Assembly: GCA_016707285.1 (NCBI GenBank)
Contig: JADJIA010000001.1
Span: 979,628 to 1,043,627 of the forward strand
Direction of reading: 5' to 3'
Origin: Ignavibacteriales bacterium
Lineage (GTDB): Bacteria > Bacteroidota > Ignavibacteria > Ignavibacteriales > Ignavibacteriaceae
Length of the DNA: 64,000 nucleotides
Part shown: piece by piece, positions 9,985-18,687 of the stretch
How positions within the stretch are numbered: position 1 is the stretch's first letter
Layout of the letters: each line of letters opens with the position of its first letter
Program-made: the position numbers and the translations under genes
The notes under the pieces: generated by a model
The model's database searches: none
What the model was told of the DNA's origin: nothing
The model's input: the letters and a program-made list of their open reading frames with translations, nothing else

Positions 9985-10506
9985 TTATGCAGCTTTTTTC
10001 TTGGCTATTTCATCAATAACACTAACGAGATCTCTCATTACTGCATTAAGTGTGCCAACGATACCGGAAGCAGGCGCATTGATGCTGCCAAGGATACCTG
10101 CTATTATCTCTGCCTTTGATGGCAGTTTGGAAAGTACATCCAACTGGTCGCCGGAATAATATTGTGTCTCAACATAACAGGCTTTTAAGCCAAATTTCTG
10201 AGTATCATCACTAAACTTTTTAATGATTTTAGCAGGTGCAACAGGGTTTTCGAATGTAAATGCGAAACCTGTCATTCCAACCAGATTCTCAGCCAACTTG
10301 GGATATTTGCCTGATTGTTCAAGAGCGCGTTTAAATAAAGTGTTTTTAATTACTTTATATACAACACCCTCTTTCCTGAACTCATTTCTGAGTTTGGAGA
10401 TTTGTGCAACATTAACTCCGGTGTAGTCAGTTAAATAGATTGCGGTCGAATCGTTTAGAAGCTCGACTATCTCCGCAATGACTTCACCTTTTTGTTCTTT
10501 GTTCAT
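9985..10506 (-). CDS. rplJ: 50S ribosomal protein L10
   Basis: Stalk base protein that anchors L7/L12 to 23S rRNA and, in studied bacteria, binds its own leader to repress rplJL. The 173 residues have the typical N-terminus MNKEQKGEVIAEIVELLND and central VYKVIKNTLFKRAL; the helical C-terminus that carries L7/L12 dimers is Ala/Val-rich and ends in KKKAA. It is preceded by a short leader with a perfect hairpin and followed by rplL. Confidence 0.97.
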   Translation of the reverse strand: MNKEQKGEVIAEIVELLNDSTAIYLTDYTGVNVAQISKLRNEFRKEGVVYKVIKNTLFKRALEQSGKYPKLAENLVGMTGFAFTFENPVAPAKIIKKFSDDTQKFGLKACYVETQYYSGDQLDVLSKLPSKAEIIAGILGSINAPASGIVGTLNAVMRDLVSVIDEIAKKKAA

Positions 10507-10528
10507 TTAACTCCCGAATCAGTTTGTT

Positions 10529-10545
10529 TATACCGCGTCGGTATA
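10529..10545 (-). promoter_or_regulatory. Hairpin in the rplJ leader
   Basis: A perfect 7-bp inverted repeat TATACCG/CGGTATA around a 3-nt loop lies 22 nt upstream of the rplJ start, in the 67-nt gap after rplA. It may be part of an L10-type autoregulatory leader. This is inference from location only, because the full L10 leader kink-turn was not identified. Confidence 0.35.
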
Positions 10546-10573
10546 GAAGCAGTGATTTGTTGTGCGTAATTTC

Positions 10574-11266
10574 TTAATTAATTTCGTCTTTAACTATTTT
10601 CAGACCGGGTCCCATCGTGGAAGAGAGATATACACTCTTCATATATGTACCTTTAGCAGTGGCCGGTTTTAGTTTATTGACTTGACTTATGAGTGCTTTG
10701 GCATTTTCTTCAAGCTGTTCGGTGGTAAAATTGAGTTTACCAACTGCTGCATGAATAATACCCTGCTTGTTCACTCTAAAATCGATCTTTCCTGCCTTAA
10801 CTTCTTTAACGGCTTTTGCAACATCGGGTGTTACTGTTCCGCTTTTTGGGTTAGGCATCAAACCTTTTGGTCCAAGTATCTTTCCAAACTTACCCAATTG
10901 GCCCATGATATCAGGAGTTGCTATAATAACATCAACATCGGGAACTTCGTTCTTTTCAATCGCTGTTAAATATTCCTGAAATCCTGCATATTCAGCTCCG
11001 GCATCAAGTGCCTCCTGAATTTTTGGACCCTGGGTAACTACCAACACTTTTACAGTTTTACCTGTTCCGTGTGGAAGGGATACTGTTCCACGAACCATCT
11101 GATCTGCATGTCTTGGATCAACACCAAGACGGAGAGCACATTCAAGTGATTCAACAAATTTTACACTCGAAAGTGTTTTAAGAGTATCAATTGCCTGAGC
11201 AACCGTATATTCTTTGTTTTTTTCAACTTTGGCTAATACAGCCTTGTATCTTTTCGATATTTTCAT
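10574..11266 (-). CDS. rplA: 50S ribosomal protein L1
   Basis: Forms the mobile L1 stalk that escorts deacylated tRNA out of the E site. The 230 residues include the family signature around VDVIIATPDIMGQLGKFGKI and LGPKGLMPNPKSGTVT, plus the C-terminal YMKSVYLSSTMGPGLK. It starts with ATG after a good TCCTCC-complementary site, 17 nt downstream of rplK. In other bacteria L1 represses the L11-L1 transcript; no copy of its binding site was identified. Confidence 0.98.
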   Translation of the reverse strand: MKISKRYKAVLAKVEKNKEYTVAQAIDTLKTLSSVKFVESLECALRLGVDPRHADQMVRGTVSLPHGTGKTVKVLVVTQGPKIQEALDAGAEYAGFQEYLTAIEKNEVPDVDVIIATPDIMGQLGKFGKILGPKGLMPNPKSGTVTPDVAKAVKEVKAGKIDFRVNKQGIIHAAVGKLNFTTEQLEENAKALISQVNKLKPATAKGTYMKSVYLSSTMGPGLKIVKDEIN

Positions 11267-11283
11267 TTTATCATCCTCCCCTT

Positions 11284-11709
11284 TTAACCTTCAACTGTGA
11301 TGCCCATGCTGCGTGCAGTACCTGCAACCATCGAAGCAGCTGCTTCAAGGGTGTTCGCATTAAGATCGGGCATTTTCAATTGAGCAATTTCCTCAACCTG
11401 TTTCCTGGTAACTTTCGCTACTTTTGTGCGGTTGGGTTCGGCTGATCCCCCTTTTATTCCTGAAGCTTTAATTAAAAGAACTGCTGCGGGAGGGGTTTTT
11501 GTAATGAATGTGAACGATTTATCGGAAAATACAGTGATCACAACTGGTATGATCAATCCGTCTTGTCCGGCTGTTCTGGCGTTAAATTGTTTACAAAACT
11601 CCATTATGTTCACGCCTTTTTGACCTAAAGCGGGCCCTACCGGTGGAGACGGGTTTGCTTTTCCTGCGGGAATCTGGAGTTTTATATATCCGGTTATCTT
11701 TTTTGCCAT
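11284..11709 (-). CDS. rplK: 50S ribosomal protein L11
   Basis: Binds the GTPase-associated centre of 23S rRNA and is needed for factor-dependent GTP hydrolysis and the stringent response. The 141 residues show the proline-rich N-terminal motif IPAGKANPSPPVGPALGQKG and the C-terminal rRNA-binding domain ending GTARSMGITVEG. It lies 29 nt after nusG and directly before rplA. Confidence 0.98.
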   Translation of the reverse strand: MAKKITGYIKLQIPAGKANPSPPVGPALGQKGVNIMEFCKQFNARTAGQDGLIIPVVITVFSDKSFTFITKTPPAAVLLIKASGIKGGSAEPNRTKVAKVTRKQVEEIAQLKMPDLNANTLEAAASMVAGTARSMGITVEG

Positions 11710-11738
11710 TTTATGACCTGTTAATTAGAAAGTTTTTT

Positions 11739-12272
11739 TTAATGAGCTAATTCTGCTTGCACAAAATCGATCTCCACGGGAGTTTTTCTGCCGAAGATTG
11801 AAACAAGAACTTTTATTTTCATTCTCTCTTCATTTACTTCTTCAACGGTTCCCGAGAAGTTGTTGAACGGACCATCTATAATTTTAACTGTATCACCCGT
11901 TCTGAATACAGTATCCAATCTCTCGGAATCTTCTTCCTGTTTCACCCTGCCTACAATTCTCTTCACTTCGTCTTCTCTTAATGGTGCGGGATTTTTTCCG
12001 CCGAGAAAACCAATAACTGACTGAGTATTGTTAATAAAATCTTTTACCTGAGCATCAAGATCAACACAAATGAGAATATAGCCGGGCAGAAAACTTCTGA
12101 TCTTGCTCTTCTTTTTGCCATCTTTTACTTCGTAAACTTTTTCCTGTGGGAGCAATACTTCAGATATTTTGTCAGCCAGCCGTGTATTATCACGCAAACC
12201 GAGATCAATCAGCCCTTTTACTTTGGCTTCATGACCCGAAAGCGTTTGTAATACATACCATCTATGTTCCAT
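11739..12272 (-). CDS. nusG: Transcription termination/antitermination factor NusG
   Basis: Binds the RNA polymerase clamp and links transcription to Rho or to the leading ribosome. The 177 residues have the NGN domain (MEHRWYVLQTLSGHEAKVKG, then FLPGYILICVDL) and a C-terminal KOW domain with DTVKIIDGPFNNFSGTVEEV. Length and domain order are normal. It starts 8 nt after secE, the usual pairing. Confidence 0.97.
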   Translation of the reverse strand: MEHRWYVLQTLSGHEAKVKGLIDLGLRDNTRLADKISEVLLPQEKVYEVKDGKKKSKIRSFLPGYILICVDLDAQVKDFINNTQSVIGFLGGKNPAPLREDEVKRIVGRVKQEEDSERLDTVFRTGDTVKIIDGPFNNFSGTVEEVNEERMKIKVLVSIFGRKTPVEIDFVQAELAH

Positions 12273-12280
12273 TGCGCTCC

Positions 12281-12463
12281 TTAGTATAAAAAGCTGAAAA
12301 GGAAGGAAACTCCCTTATCAATAATGAAACACAAAGCAGCAAAAACGAGCGAAGACGCTATGACCACCTTGGTGGAGCTCTTCAGCTCTTCCCGGGTTGG
12401 CCAGGTTACTTTCTTCATCTCTTTTACGATATCTTCGTATAGCTTAATTATTTTTGTTTTCAT
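12281..12463 (-). CDS. secE: Preprotein translocase subunit SecE
   Basis: Small essential membrane subunit that clamps SecY. The 60-residue protein has the amphipathic motif EMKKVTWPTREELKSST (about residues 15-31), diagnostic of SecE, followed by a single transmembrane helix VVIASSLVFAALCFIID. This short one-helix form is usual outside the gammaproteobacteria. It starts with ATG 23 nt after tRNA-Trp and is followed by nusG. Confidence 0.95.
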   Translation of the reverse strand: MKTKIIKLYEDIVKEMKKVTWPTREELKSSTKVVIASSLVFAALCFIIDKGVSFLFSFLY

Positions 12464-12485
12464 GTGGACTTTCGGACTGTTTAAG

Positions 12486-12558
12486 CACGCTGGGAGGGAA
12501 TCGAACCCCCAACCTGCGGTTTTGGAGACCGCTGCTCTACCAATTAAGCTACCAGCGT
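12486..12558 (-). tRNA. tRNA-Trp (CCA)
   Basis: The cloverleaf folds with acceptor ACGCTGG/CCAGCGT, T-arm GGGGGTTCGATTCCC, and anticodon loop CTCCAAA, giving anticodon CCA. The discriminator base is G, as usual for tRNA-Trp; CCA is not encoded. It sits between rpmG and secE. Confidence 0.96.
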
Positions 12559-12566
12559 ATTCGTTT

Positions 12567-12716
12567 TTACTTAGTCTCTTTGTGAACTACCGGCTTATTA
12601 CACCAGCGGCAATATTTCTTATATTCTACTCTGGCAGGATGCTTGCGCTTGTTCTTCGTTGTAGAGTAATTTCTTCTCTTACACTCAGTACATTCCAGGG
12701 TGATTATATCTCTCAT
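12567..12716 (-). CDS. rpmG: 50S ribosomal protein L33
   Basis: Small 49-residue 50S protein near the E site. The sequence starts MRDIITLECTECKRRNY and contains KNKRKHPARVEYKKYC and CRWC, giving the paired Cys-x-x-Cys zinc ribbon (C+ form). The frame stays open upstream through the adjoining tRNA-Thr gene, but the ATG at 12716 gives the canonical N-terminus. It occupies the slot between tRNA-Thr and tRNA-Trp where many bacteria have tuf. Confidence 0.95.
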   Translation of the reverse strand: MRDIITLECTECKRRNYSTTKNKRKHPARVEYKKYCRWCNKPVVHKETK

Positions 12717-12742
12717 GTCTCTACCTTCATAAAAAAATGTGG

Positions 12743-12815
12743 AGCTGACGACCGGGATTGAACCGGTGACCTCATCCTTACCAAGGATGTGCTCTACCAA
12801 CTGAGCTACGTCAGC
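12743..12815 (-). tRNA. tRNA-Thr (GGT)
   Basis: Acceptor GCTGACG/CGTCAGC, D-arm GCTCAGTTGGTAGAGC, anticodon stem CATCC/GGATG with loop TTGGTAA, and T-loop GGTTCAATCCC. The anticodon GGT reads ACC/ACU threonine codons. CCA is not encoded. Confidence 0.96.
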
Positions 12816-12871
12816 TTAATTGAACATAAAAAAAATGAAAGTAGTTGGAGTTTACTTTCATTATACCTGTG

Positions 12872-12943
12872 AGCGGGAGACGGGATTCGAACCCGCGACC
12901 AACAGCTTGGAAGGCTGTGACTCTACCACTGAGTTACTCCCGC
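12872..12943 (-). tRNA. tRNA-Gly (TCC)
   Basis: Acceptor GCGGGAG/CTCCCGC, T-arm GCGGGTTCGAATCCCGT, and anticodon stem ACAGC/GCTGT with loop CTTCCAA give anticodon TCC (GGA/GGG codons). The discriminator is U, as expected for glycine. CCA is not encoded. Confidence 0.96.
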
Positions 12944-12964
12944 AATTCTCCGTTTCATATATAG

Positions 12965-13048
12965 TGGGCGGCGAGGGATTCGAACCCCCAAAGGCGTAAG
13001 CCAACGGATTTACAGTCCGCCCCGACTCTCCAACTTCGGCGTCCGCCC
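12965..13048 (-). tRNA. tRNA-Tyr (GTA), long variable arm
   Basis: An 84-nt class II tRNA. The acceptor starts GGGCGG and pairs with CCGCCC, with discriminator A. Anticodon loop CTGTAAA gives GTA, followed by a long variable arm (TGGCTTACGCC) and T-loop GGTTCGAATCC. The seventh acceptor pair appears to be A-G rather than a Watson-Crick pair. It is the first gene of the tRNA/rpmG/secE series. Confidence 0.94.
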
Positions 13049-13207
13049 AACTTTGTGTTTCCCTTCAGAATTTTTCTGAAAGGGACTTCTAAAGTAAGAT
13101 TTTTTTGAATTAAATGCAAGGAGTCTGACAAATTTATTTTAAATTATTTTTCCCTCCGCGAAAATCCGTGACTCTGTGACTTCGTGACTCTGTTACTTTG
13201 TCTTTTT

Positions 13208-16200
13208 CTACTTCAACAACACCGCTTTCACCGTCGCTGAAAAGCTGCTACTTGCAGATAAGGCTTCTAAGCGAAAGATGTAAACACCCGATGGGAATTT
13301 GGTACCGTCAAACTTTTGTTCGTAAATACCTCTTTCCATTTCGCCAGAAATCAGGGTTGTTACCTTTTGTCCAGTGATATTATAGACAGAAAGGGAAACA
13401 TTTGCTCTCTCCCGAAGAGAAAATTTTATCACAGTTTCGGGGTTGAACGGATTTGGATAATTTTGCCACATCTGAAATTCATCAGGCACAATTCCTTCAA
13501 CTTCTTTAATTCCCGTAGGATAATAGTGATATTTTGCACCCAAATGCGCAAATATTTCATCTATTTTGTTCCTGGTTACCGTTATTGAGTTGAGATGATC
13601 TGTTCCCCTGCCTATAATTATGGCATTGTGAAAAGTTACTGTATCACCCGCAGTCAGTTGAAACGGACCGGAATTGGCAAAACTCCTCTGATCGGTCGAG
13701 GTGTTGTTTAACCATCCTGAATTTGTCACAGGATCTCCCGAGTACATAAATATTTTTGATACCGGGCTACATGGAACTCCCCCATAAAACTGACCATAAG
13801 GCCAGGTGCAGGGATCAACCATTGCGCCGCCTGTGGTTTTGCCTTGTTGGTAGTTTCTCAACTCATTTGTGAAGCGTGGATCGCCATGAGTGGGATGCGA
13901 CGACATATAGTGCTGCGAAGATGTAAGCCCCAGGTTGGAAGCTCCCGGAATTTTAATATTTTGGAAAGGTTTTCCCATTGGAACGGTGGCTGTGTCGTTG
14001 GCAATATCTGTACCCGGATCATAAACACCATTTCCGTTGATATCCTGATATGACAACCCCCTGATAAAAACAGGTTGTCCAAACACAATAGTCTGAAAAA
14101 CGGCAGGTGGATTGACCCCAAATGAACCATCACTTCCTTCGTTCCAAACATAACTGCTGTTCCGGATTGAATCGGTGCCAAAAAGATCATCCTGATACTC
14201 ACCCATATCAGTATCAGTCCAGGCTGAAAAGAAAACGTCAGATATTTCCGAAGCAACATTCCCTTTATTTACAATTTCATACCGAATAAATACTGCATCC
14301 TTCATCGCTTCAACCGCTGAATTTGGGTAGGCATAAATTGTTTGCCTGACCTCAATGCCCACCGGAACCTCCTGGAACCTTCTTAATTCAGTTGGCATTC
14401 CATCATTATAAACACAATAATATGAAATCTCGCCAAGTATCTCGGGCATATCCTCAGTTGGATCCCAAATACCGTTATGATTTAAGTCGATGGGATCATA
14501 AATTCCGTTATGGTTTCCATCCCAGTATCTGGCTCCGGTCATCACTGCATATTTCCACAACTCCCAACTTTCACCAAATGCAGAATCCTGCAGTGCCACT
14601 CTATATATCCCGTTTTTAGGGTCTATAACCGGAGAACCAAGGGGACCGGCAACATAGTCGTCAATTCTTGAAGCTGACATCATACTTGCCGACCATGATA
14701 CATCATTTATGAGACCTGATAATGCAAAACCGTTTGAAAACAGGGTATAAATCGAATCATAATACAAACCCGACCTTCCCATCAAATCCACATCAGCTAT
14801 TATCCCGTCTCTACGGAAAGGTACCCAAATTCTTCCTGTCCAAAATCCATCCTCTGTGGTTATTCCCGCAATCAAAAGTGAATAGGTGAATTGGGCTGAG
14901 GAGAGGTATTGTCCACCACCGTTCATCAAAACATATAAATTAGCAAAATCCCCCGGCGCTGCGATCTTCACAAATCCTCTGAATATGCCATCTCCTGCAG
15001 CAGAATCATTGTGCAGGCCATCATCATACAGCGGATATTCAACAGGCACTTCATTAAGATTCCCTTTTATGACTCCACTCAGATTTCCCCCACTAAAACC
15101 GGCATAAACGCTCACAAAAACAGAATCTCCCTGAACAGGAACTTCAGGAATCATTTTTGTTGAGAAAATAACCGGAGGCGCTTCCTGATCTGTTAAAGTT
15201 AACCCGTTCCCCCACCACAAACTGAATTTATTGCCCGGAGAATTGCGTACACTTGAAAAGATTACCAATGGCAGTGTTGACTGTGGATTGATATTCAGAT
15301 TGGCATCCTGACCTGCATATCGTGTTATTTGAATGGGTGTTCCCCATGTAACCCCGCTATCGACGGTGGTTATTCGGAAATAATTTGCGTTTAAGAATCC
15401 CCCAATGGTTGAACGGATTCGGCGGTAAAACAAATGAATTGCCCCATCTGAGGTTTTATACAATTTTGGATTTCGAATAGTCTCACTCCCGGAAATAATC
15501 ACTGTTGTATCATGCCATCCGGCCGTAGCAGCCGAATACTTCAACAACATCAGTTTTGTGTTGTTCTGATTTTTCTCCTGACAAGCCATGATCATATCAC
15601 CATTACCCATGGGCAAAAGTGTCGGGTTGCTTAATCCTCCCGCGGTAAGACCCTGATATAATGAAAATGTAAGACCATTATCACTGCTTTTTGCAAAACC
15701 AATAGAGTTTTGATATTGAGAAATTGCAAGAAGTATCTCATTCCCTCCGGTATGAATTGCGGAGGTTATTTTTAGAGTACCTTCCATAACCGGATTGTTA
15801 ATCAGTGTCAGAATCCTGTTCACTCCCCAGGTGATACCTCCATCGTCGGATATCTTATACTTGTAGGTACCGTTGGTGCCAACTCTGAAAAAAGTTATCA
15901 AACGATTATTGGCACCTCGTATCAAGTACGGTGACGCGAGACTGTCCTCAAATGCAGCGGGAGCTATAGTGTCAAAAATGACTGTGGGAGTCGACCAGAC
16001 AGTCCCTGCATTGGAACTTCTCACTAAACAAAATTGAACTCCTCCAAAACCGTTGTATTTGGAGTATAAAGCTATAAATTCATTGTTGTTTATTGAGATA
16101 ATTTCACCTGTTCGGTGATTTAAAGCATCATTAGTGGGATAAATGAGTTGAGATTCTGACTGGGTGAATATAACACTACTTACTAATAAACAAAGAATCA

Positions 16201-16216
16201 AAATGTATTTTAACAT
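13208..16216 (-). CDS. Large secreted protein with BNR-like propeller and type IX sorting domain
   Basis: A 1002-residue exported protein with signal peptide MLKYILILCLLVSSVIFTQS. Residues ~20-350 resemble a sialidase/BNR-type propeller, with repeated sSDgGxTWg-like turns (KISDDGGITWGV, VRSSNAGTVWST, TTVDSGVTWGT). Residues ~360-440 look like an Ig-like bacterial domain (VEYPLYDDGLHND). Later Asp/Asn-rich loops such as DGNHNGIYDPIDLNHNGIWD and DINGNGVYDPGTD look like calcium-binding repeats. The C-terminus has the type A sorting signature NYPNPFNPETVIKF ... SGVYIFRLEA, so it should cross the outer membrane by type IX secretion. No catalytic sialidase residues could be assigned. ATG start with AGGAG upstream; apparently monocistronic. 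Confidence 0.85.
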   Translation of the reverse strand: MLKYILILCLLVSSVIFTQSESQLIYPTNDALNHRTGEIISINNNEFIALYSKYNGFGGVQFCLVRSSNAGTVWSTPTVIFDTIAPAAFEDSLASPYLIRGANNRLITFFRVGTNGTYKYKISDDGGITWGVNRILTLINNPVMEGTLKITSAIHTGGNEILLAISQYQNSIGFAKSSDNGLTFSLYQGLTAGGLSNPTLLPMGNGDMIMACQEKNQNNTKLMLLKYSAATAGWHDTTVIISGSETIRNPKLYKTSDGAIHLFYRRIRSTIGGFLNANYFRITTVDSGVTWGTPIQITRYAGQDANLNINPQSTLPLVIFSSVRNSPGNKFSLWWGNGLTLTDQEAPPVIFSTKMIPEVPVQGDSVFVSVYAGFSGGNLSGVIKGNLNEVPVEYPLYDDGLHNDSAAGDGIFRGFVKIAAPGDFANLYVLMNGGGQYLSSAQFTYSLLIAGITTEDGFWTGRIWVPFRRDGIIADVDLMGRSGLYYDSIYTLFSNGFALSGLINDVSWSASMMSASRIDDYVAGPLGSPVIDPKNGIYRVALQDSAFGESWELWKYAVMTGARYWDGNHNGIYDPIDLNHNGIWDPTEDMPEILGEISYYCVYNDGMPTELRRFQEVPVGIEVRQTIYAYPNSAVEAMKDAVFIRYEIVNKGNVASEISDVFFSAWTDTDMGEYQDDLFGTDSIRNSSYVWNEGSDGSFGVNPPAVFQTIVFGQPVFIRGLSYQDINGNGVYDPGTDIANDTATVPMGKPFQNIKIPGASNLGLTSSQHYMSSHPTHGDPRFTNELRNYQQGKTTGGAMVDPCTWPYGQFYGGVPCSPVSKIFMYSGDPVTNSGWLNNTSTDQRSFANSGPFQLTAGDTVTFHNAIIIGRGTDHLNSITVTRNKIDEIFAHLGAKYHYYPTGIKEVEGIVPDEFQMWQNYPNPFNPETVIKFSLRERANVSLSVYNITGQKVTTLISGEMERGIYEQKFDGTKFPSGVYIFRLEALSASSSFSATVKAVLLK

Positions 16217-16288
16217 GATGAACTCCTGACTTTCTTTTTATCTCAGCAGGACACTTTGGTGCCCTGCCGAAAAATGCTTCTACTTAAA

Positions 16289-16714
16289 TTATTTGATCTC
16301 GACTATCTCAATGGCAAAATTTAATATTTCGCCTGCAAGATCATGATTGGCATCGAGAGTAATTATGGTGTCAGTCATCTCAATAACCGTCATAATAATG
16401 CTCTCTCCATCTTCGCCATCAAGTTCGAGTCTGTCACCGATCTCAACTTCAAGATCGGGAATTTTCTCTTTTTCAACTTCCACAACGAGGCTGTCACGGT
16501 ATTCGCCATAACCAAGTTCGGGTGGAACTGCCACATCCTTTTTCTCCCCGACTTCCATTCCCAAAACTGCAAGTTCCAATCCGGGGATAATCTCATTGTT
16601 GCCAACTCTGAACACGATTGGTTCTTTTCCATAAGATGATTCAAATTCTTCACCATCCGGGAATGTCCCAATATAGTGCATTGTAACGAGTGAACCTTTT
16701 TGAACTACAGCCAA
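16289..16714 (-). CDS. slyD: FKBP-type peptidyl-prolyl isomerase, SlyD-like (TTG start)
   Basis: Prolyl isomerase/chaperone. The 141 residues start with the FKBP strand VQKGSLVTMHYIGTFPDGEE, then FRVGNNEIIPGLELAVLGME and VAVPPELGYGEY, with an insert-in-flap chaperone domain between about residues 70 and 125. The His-rich nickel-binding tail of E. coli SlyD is missing; the protein ends NFAIEIVEIK. The N-terminus fits only with a TTG start at 16714, since the next Met is inside the first strand. It stands alone between the type IX-secreted protein and the direct-repeat region. Confidence 0.85.
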   Translation of the reverse strand: MAVVQKGSLVTMHYIGTFPDGEEFESSYGKEPIVFRVGNNEIIPGLELAVLGMEVGEKKDVAVPPELGYGEYRDSLVVEVEKEKIPDLEVEIGDRLELDGEDGESIIMTVIEMTDTIITLDANHDLAGEILNFAIEIVEIK

Positions 16715-16847
16715 TTTACTCTCTACTTTCGTTGTTTTTTTTAGTTAGTTTAATTTGTCTCAAATAAACTCTGAAACCGCAGGGAAATATAATAAACGAC
16801 CAAAACTTTCGCTAATTATTTTTCTGCTACGGAAATTATAAAATCAA
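16715..16847. other. AT-rich spacer upstream of slyD
   Basis: Between the slyD start and the first long direct repeat. No open frame or RNA fold was found; it probably holds the slyD promoter. With the repeat it forms a gene-free stretch of 415 bp. Confidence 0.4.
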
Positions 16848-17120
16848 TCCGTGAAAATCCGTGCTCAATCCGTGTCATCCGTGGAACTATCCCTCCCCCT
16901 CCGCGTAACTCTGTCTAATCTGCGTGTATCTGCGTCCCCTAACGACCTTTCGTGTTGCAGACGGCAACCGGGACGATTACCACTCCTCACCCTGTGCTTA
17001 AATTTCATACCACTAAATTTTAGGAGAAATCACCAAATAATCTCATAAAAACTAAAATTTTATCTTATTTTGATCAAATATATACAAATAATGTATTTTA
17101 AAAGATATTATTTGTATATT
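16848..17120. repeat. Direct repeat copy 1 (~273 bp) flanking the ATPase cassette
   Basis: The first 231 bases (16848-17078) are identical to 18688-18918, and the remaining ~40 differ at only a few positions. The left part is a chain of near-repeats of TCCGTG (CCGTGAAAATCCGTG, CCGTGTCATCCGTGG). The right part is AT-rich and includes TATATTTG just before the ATPase start. It contains an open frame of 65 codons, identical in both copies, judged non-coding because the sequence is built of simple repeats and lacks a ribosome site. Confidence 0.92.
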
Positions 17121-17129
17121 TGTGGTGTT

Positions 17130-18560
17130 ATGAATAAAAATATCCAATTTAATCTCGTCTCTGAAGAGTTGATTATTCAACGACTTCAATTTGAAAATCC
17201 GTGGTGGACCTCCGGGCAGCCCGCTGAATTTTTTGCACCATTTGAAAAAAGGCTGCAGTTTTCAGGTTTCCAGGAACTTGTGGAGGAAACCACAATCAGG
17301 AGAGCGGTTATCCTTATGGGACCAAGACGCGTTGGGAAAACTGTTCTAATGCACCAATCGATTGGTAATCTGTTGAATCAGAAAATACCACCAAATCAAA
17401 TTTTTTATATAAGTATTGAAAACCCAATCTATAATTATCGTGGACTTGAAGAACTTTTCCATCTCTCCCTTAAAGCAAGTGGGAACAAAGACCCAAAAGG
17501 GTGTTTCCTCTTTTTTGATGAGATACAATATTTGAAAGATTGGGAGATCCACCTTAAATCTCTTGTGGATAGTTATCCCTATACAAAATTTATTGTATCA
17601 GGTTCTGCCTCGGCTGCCCTCAAACTTAAAAGTATGGAAAGCGGAGCCGGAAGATTTACCGATTTTAAACTTCCACCTCTTTCATTCAGGGAGTATCTCG
17701 CTCTCCTAAGACTTGATCACCTGGTAGAAAAGGTTAACAACGGTAATCCCGTTTTTCCAATATCCGAATTTACTTCGCCAAATATCCAGGAGCTGAATAG
17801 TCAGTTTATAAATTATATAAATTTTGGTGGTTATCCTGAAGTTATTTTTAATAAAATAATTCAATCAGATCCCGGGCGATACATTAAAAGTGATATCATC
17901 GACAAGGTATTACTTCGTGATTTACCAGGTTTATATGGGATCAGGGATGTCCAGGAGCTTAACTCATTTTTCACTACACTTGCCTACAATTCGGGAAATG
18001 AATTATCTTTGGAGAGTTTAAGTTCGACCAGCGGTGTTGACAAAAATCTATTGAAACGATACCTCGAATATCTTGAGGCTGCTTTTCTCATTCGAATTTT
18101 GAACAGAGTGGATGATACAGGAAAAAAATTCCGGAGGGCAACATTCTATAAGATTTACCTTACAAATCCGTCGTTGAGAAGTGCTCTTTTTACTCCCGCA
18201 TCTCCTGTGGATGATTCTTTTGGTAACATGGTTGAAACTGCGATCATGTCGCAGTTGTTCTATAAGGACGAAATAAGACCTTATTATGCCAGATGGAGCC
18301 AGGGGAAAAGTAATGGTGAAGTTGATCTGGTTTTACTCGATGAACTTAAGCTAAAACCAAAATACGCCGTTGAAATCAAATGGAGTAATCGCTATTTTGA
18401 GAAACCTTCAGAATTAAAAAGCCTCTCTTTCTTTTGTAAAAAGAATAATTTGCACTCTGCCCTTGTTACGACAATTGACAAAACAGGCAAAAAAGAATCC
18501 GGCGATTTGAATCTAAACTTTATACCGGCTTCTCTTTTGGCTTATTCTGTAAGCCTCTAA
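17130..18560 (+). CDS. AAA ATPase of the DUF4143 (archaeal-type ATPase) family
   Basis: Predicted P-loop ATPase of a family that is widespread, multicopy and of unknown function. N-terminal AAA domain: Walker A MGPRRVGKTVLMHQ (about residues 65-78) and Walker B GCFLFFDEIQYLKDWE. The C-terminal DUF4143 part has FREYLALLR, GGYPEV and a PD-(D/E)xK-like end (NGEVDLVLLDE ... YAVEIKWSNR). The start is taken at ATG 17130 (MNKNIQF); an earlier in-frame start at 17070 would lie inside the repeat. The gene stands alone in its own direction between two long direct repeats, suggesting transfer or cassette duplication. Confidence 0.85.
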   Translation: MNKNIQFNLVSEELIIQRLQFENPWWTSGQPAEFFAPFEKRLQFSGFQELVEETTIRRAVILMGPRRVGKTVLMHQSIGNLLNQKIPPNQIFYISIENPIYNYRGLEELFHLSLKASGNKDPKGCFLFFDEIQYLKDWEIHLKSLVDSYPYTKFIVSGSASAALKLKSMESGAGRFTDFKLPPLSFREYLALLRLDHLVEKVNNGNPVFPISEFTSPNIQELNSQFINYINFGGYPEVIFNKIIQSDPGRYIKSDIIDKVLLRDLPGLYGIRDVQELNSFFTTLAYNSGNELSLESLSSTSGVDKNLLKRYLEYLEAAFLIRILNRVDDTGKKFRRATFYKIYLTNPSLRSALFTPASPVDDSFGNMVETAIMSQLFYKDEIRPYYARWSQGKSNGEVDLVLLDELKLKPKYAVEIKWSNRYFEKPSELKSLSFFCKKNNLHSALVTTIDKTGKKESGDLNLNFIPASLLAYSVSL

Positions 18561-18687
18561 TATTAATTTCGTTCGGCAGGCAATCGGGACGCTACGAATA
18601 TAGAACTCTTCCGGAGCATAAAGCATCGATAGGCTAACGAATTCTGCTACGAATATCAAATCCTCTTCGAGGATATTTTAAACCACC
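18561..18687. other. Cassette tail with GCTACGAATAT repeats
   Basis: Sequence between the ATPase stop and repeat copy 2. GCTACGAATAT occurs at 18591-18601 and again at 18646-18656. The segment GGCAATCGGGACGCTAC resembles GGCAACCGGGACGATTAC inside the long direct repeats. No gene is visible. It appears to be part of the same intergenic repeat material. Confidence 0.5.

Noticed and set aside
13061..13084. Hairpin CCCTTCAGAA...TTCTGAAAGGG as terminator of the first type IX-secreted gene
   Set aside because: The stem has a bulge and no T run follows on the minus strand; it was not strong enough to list.
16851..17048. 65-codon open frame, found identically again at 18691-18888
   Set aside because: It lies wholly in the long direct repeat, consists of translated TCCGTG-type simple repeats and starts with GTG without a ribosome site; identity of the copies comes from the repeat, not from coding selection.
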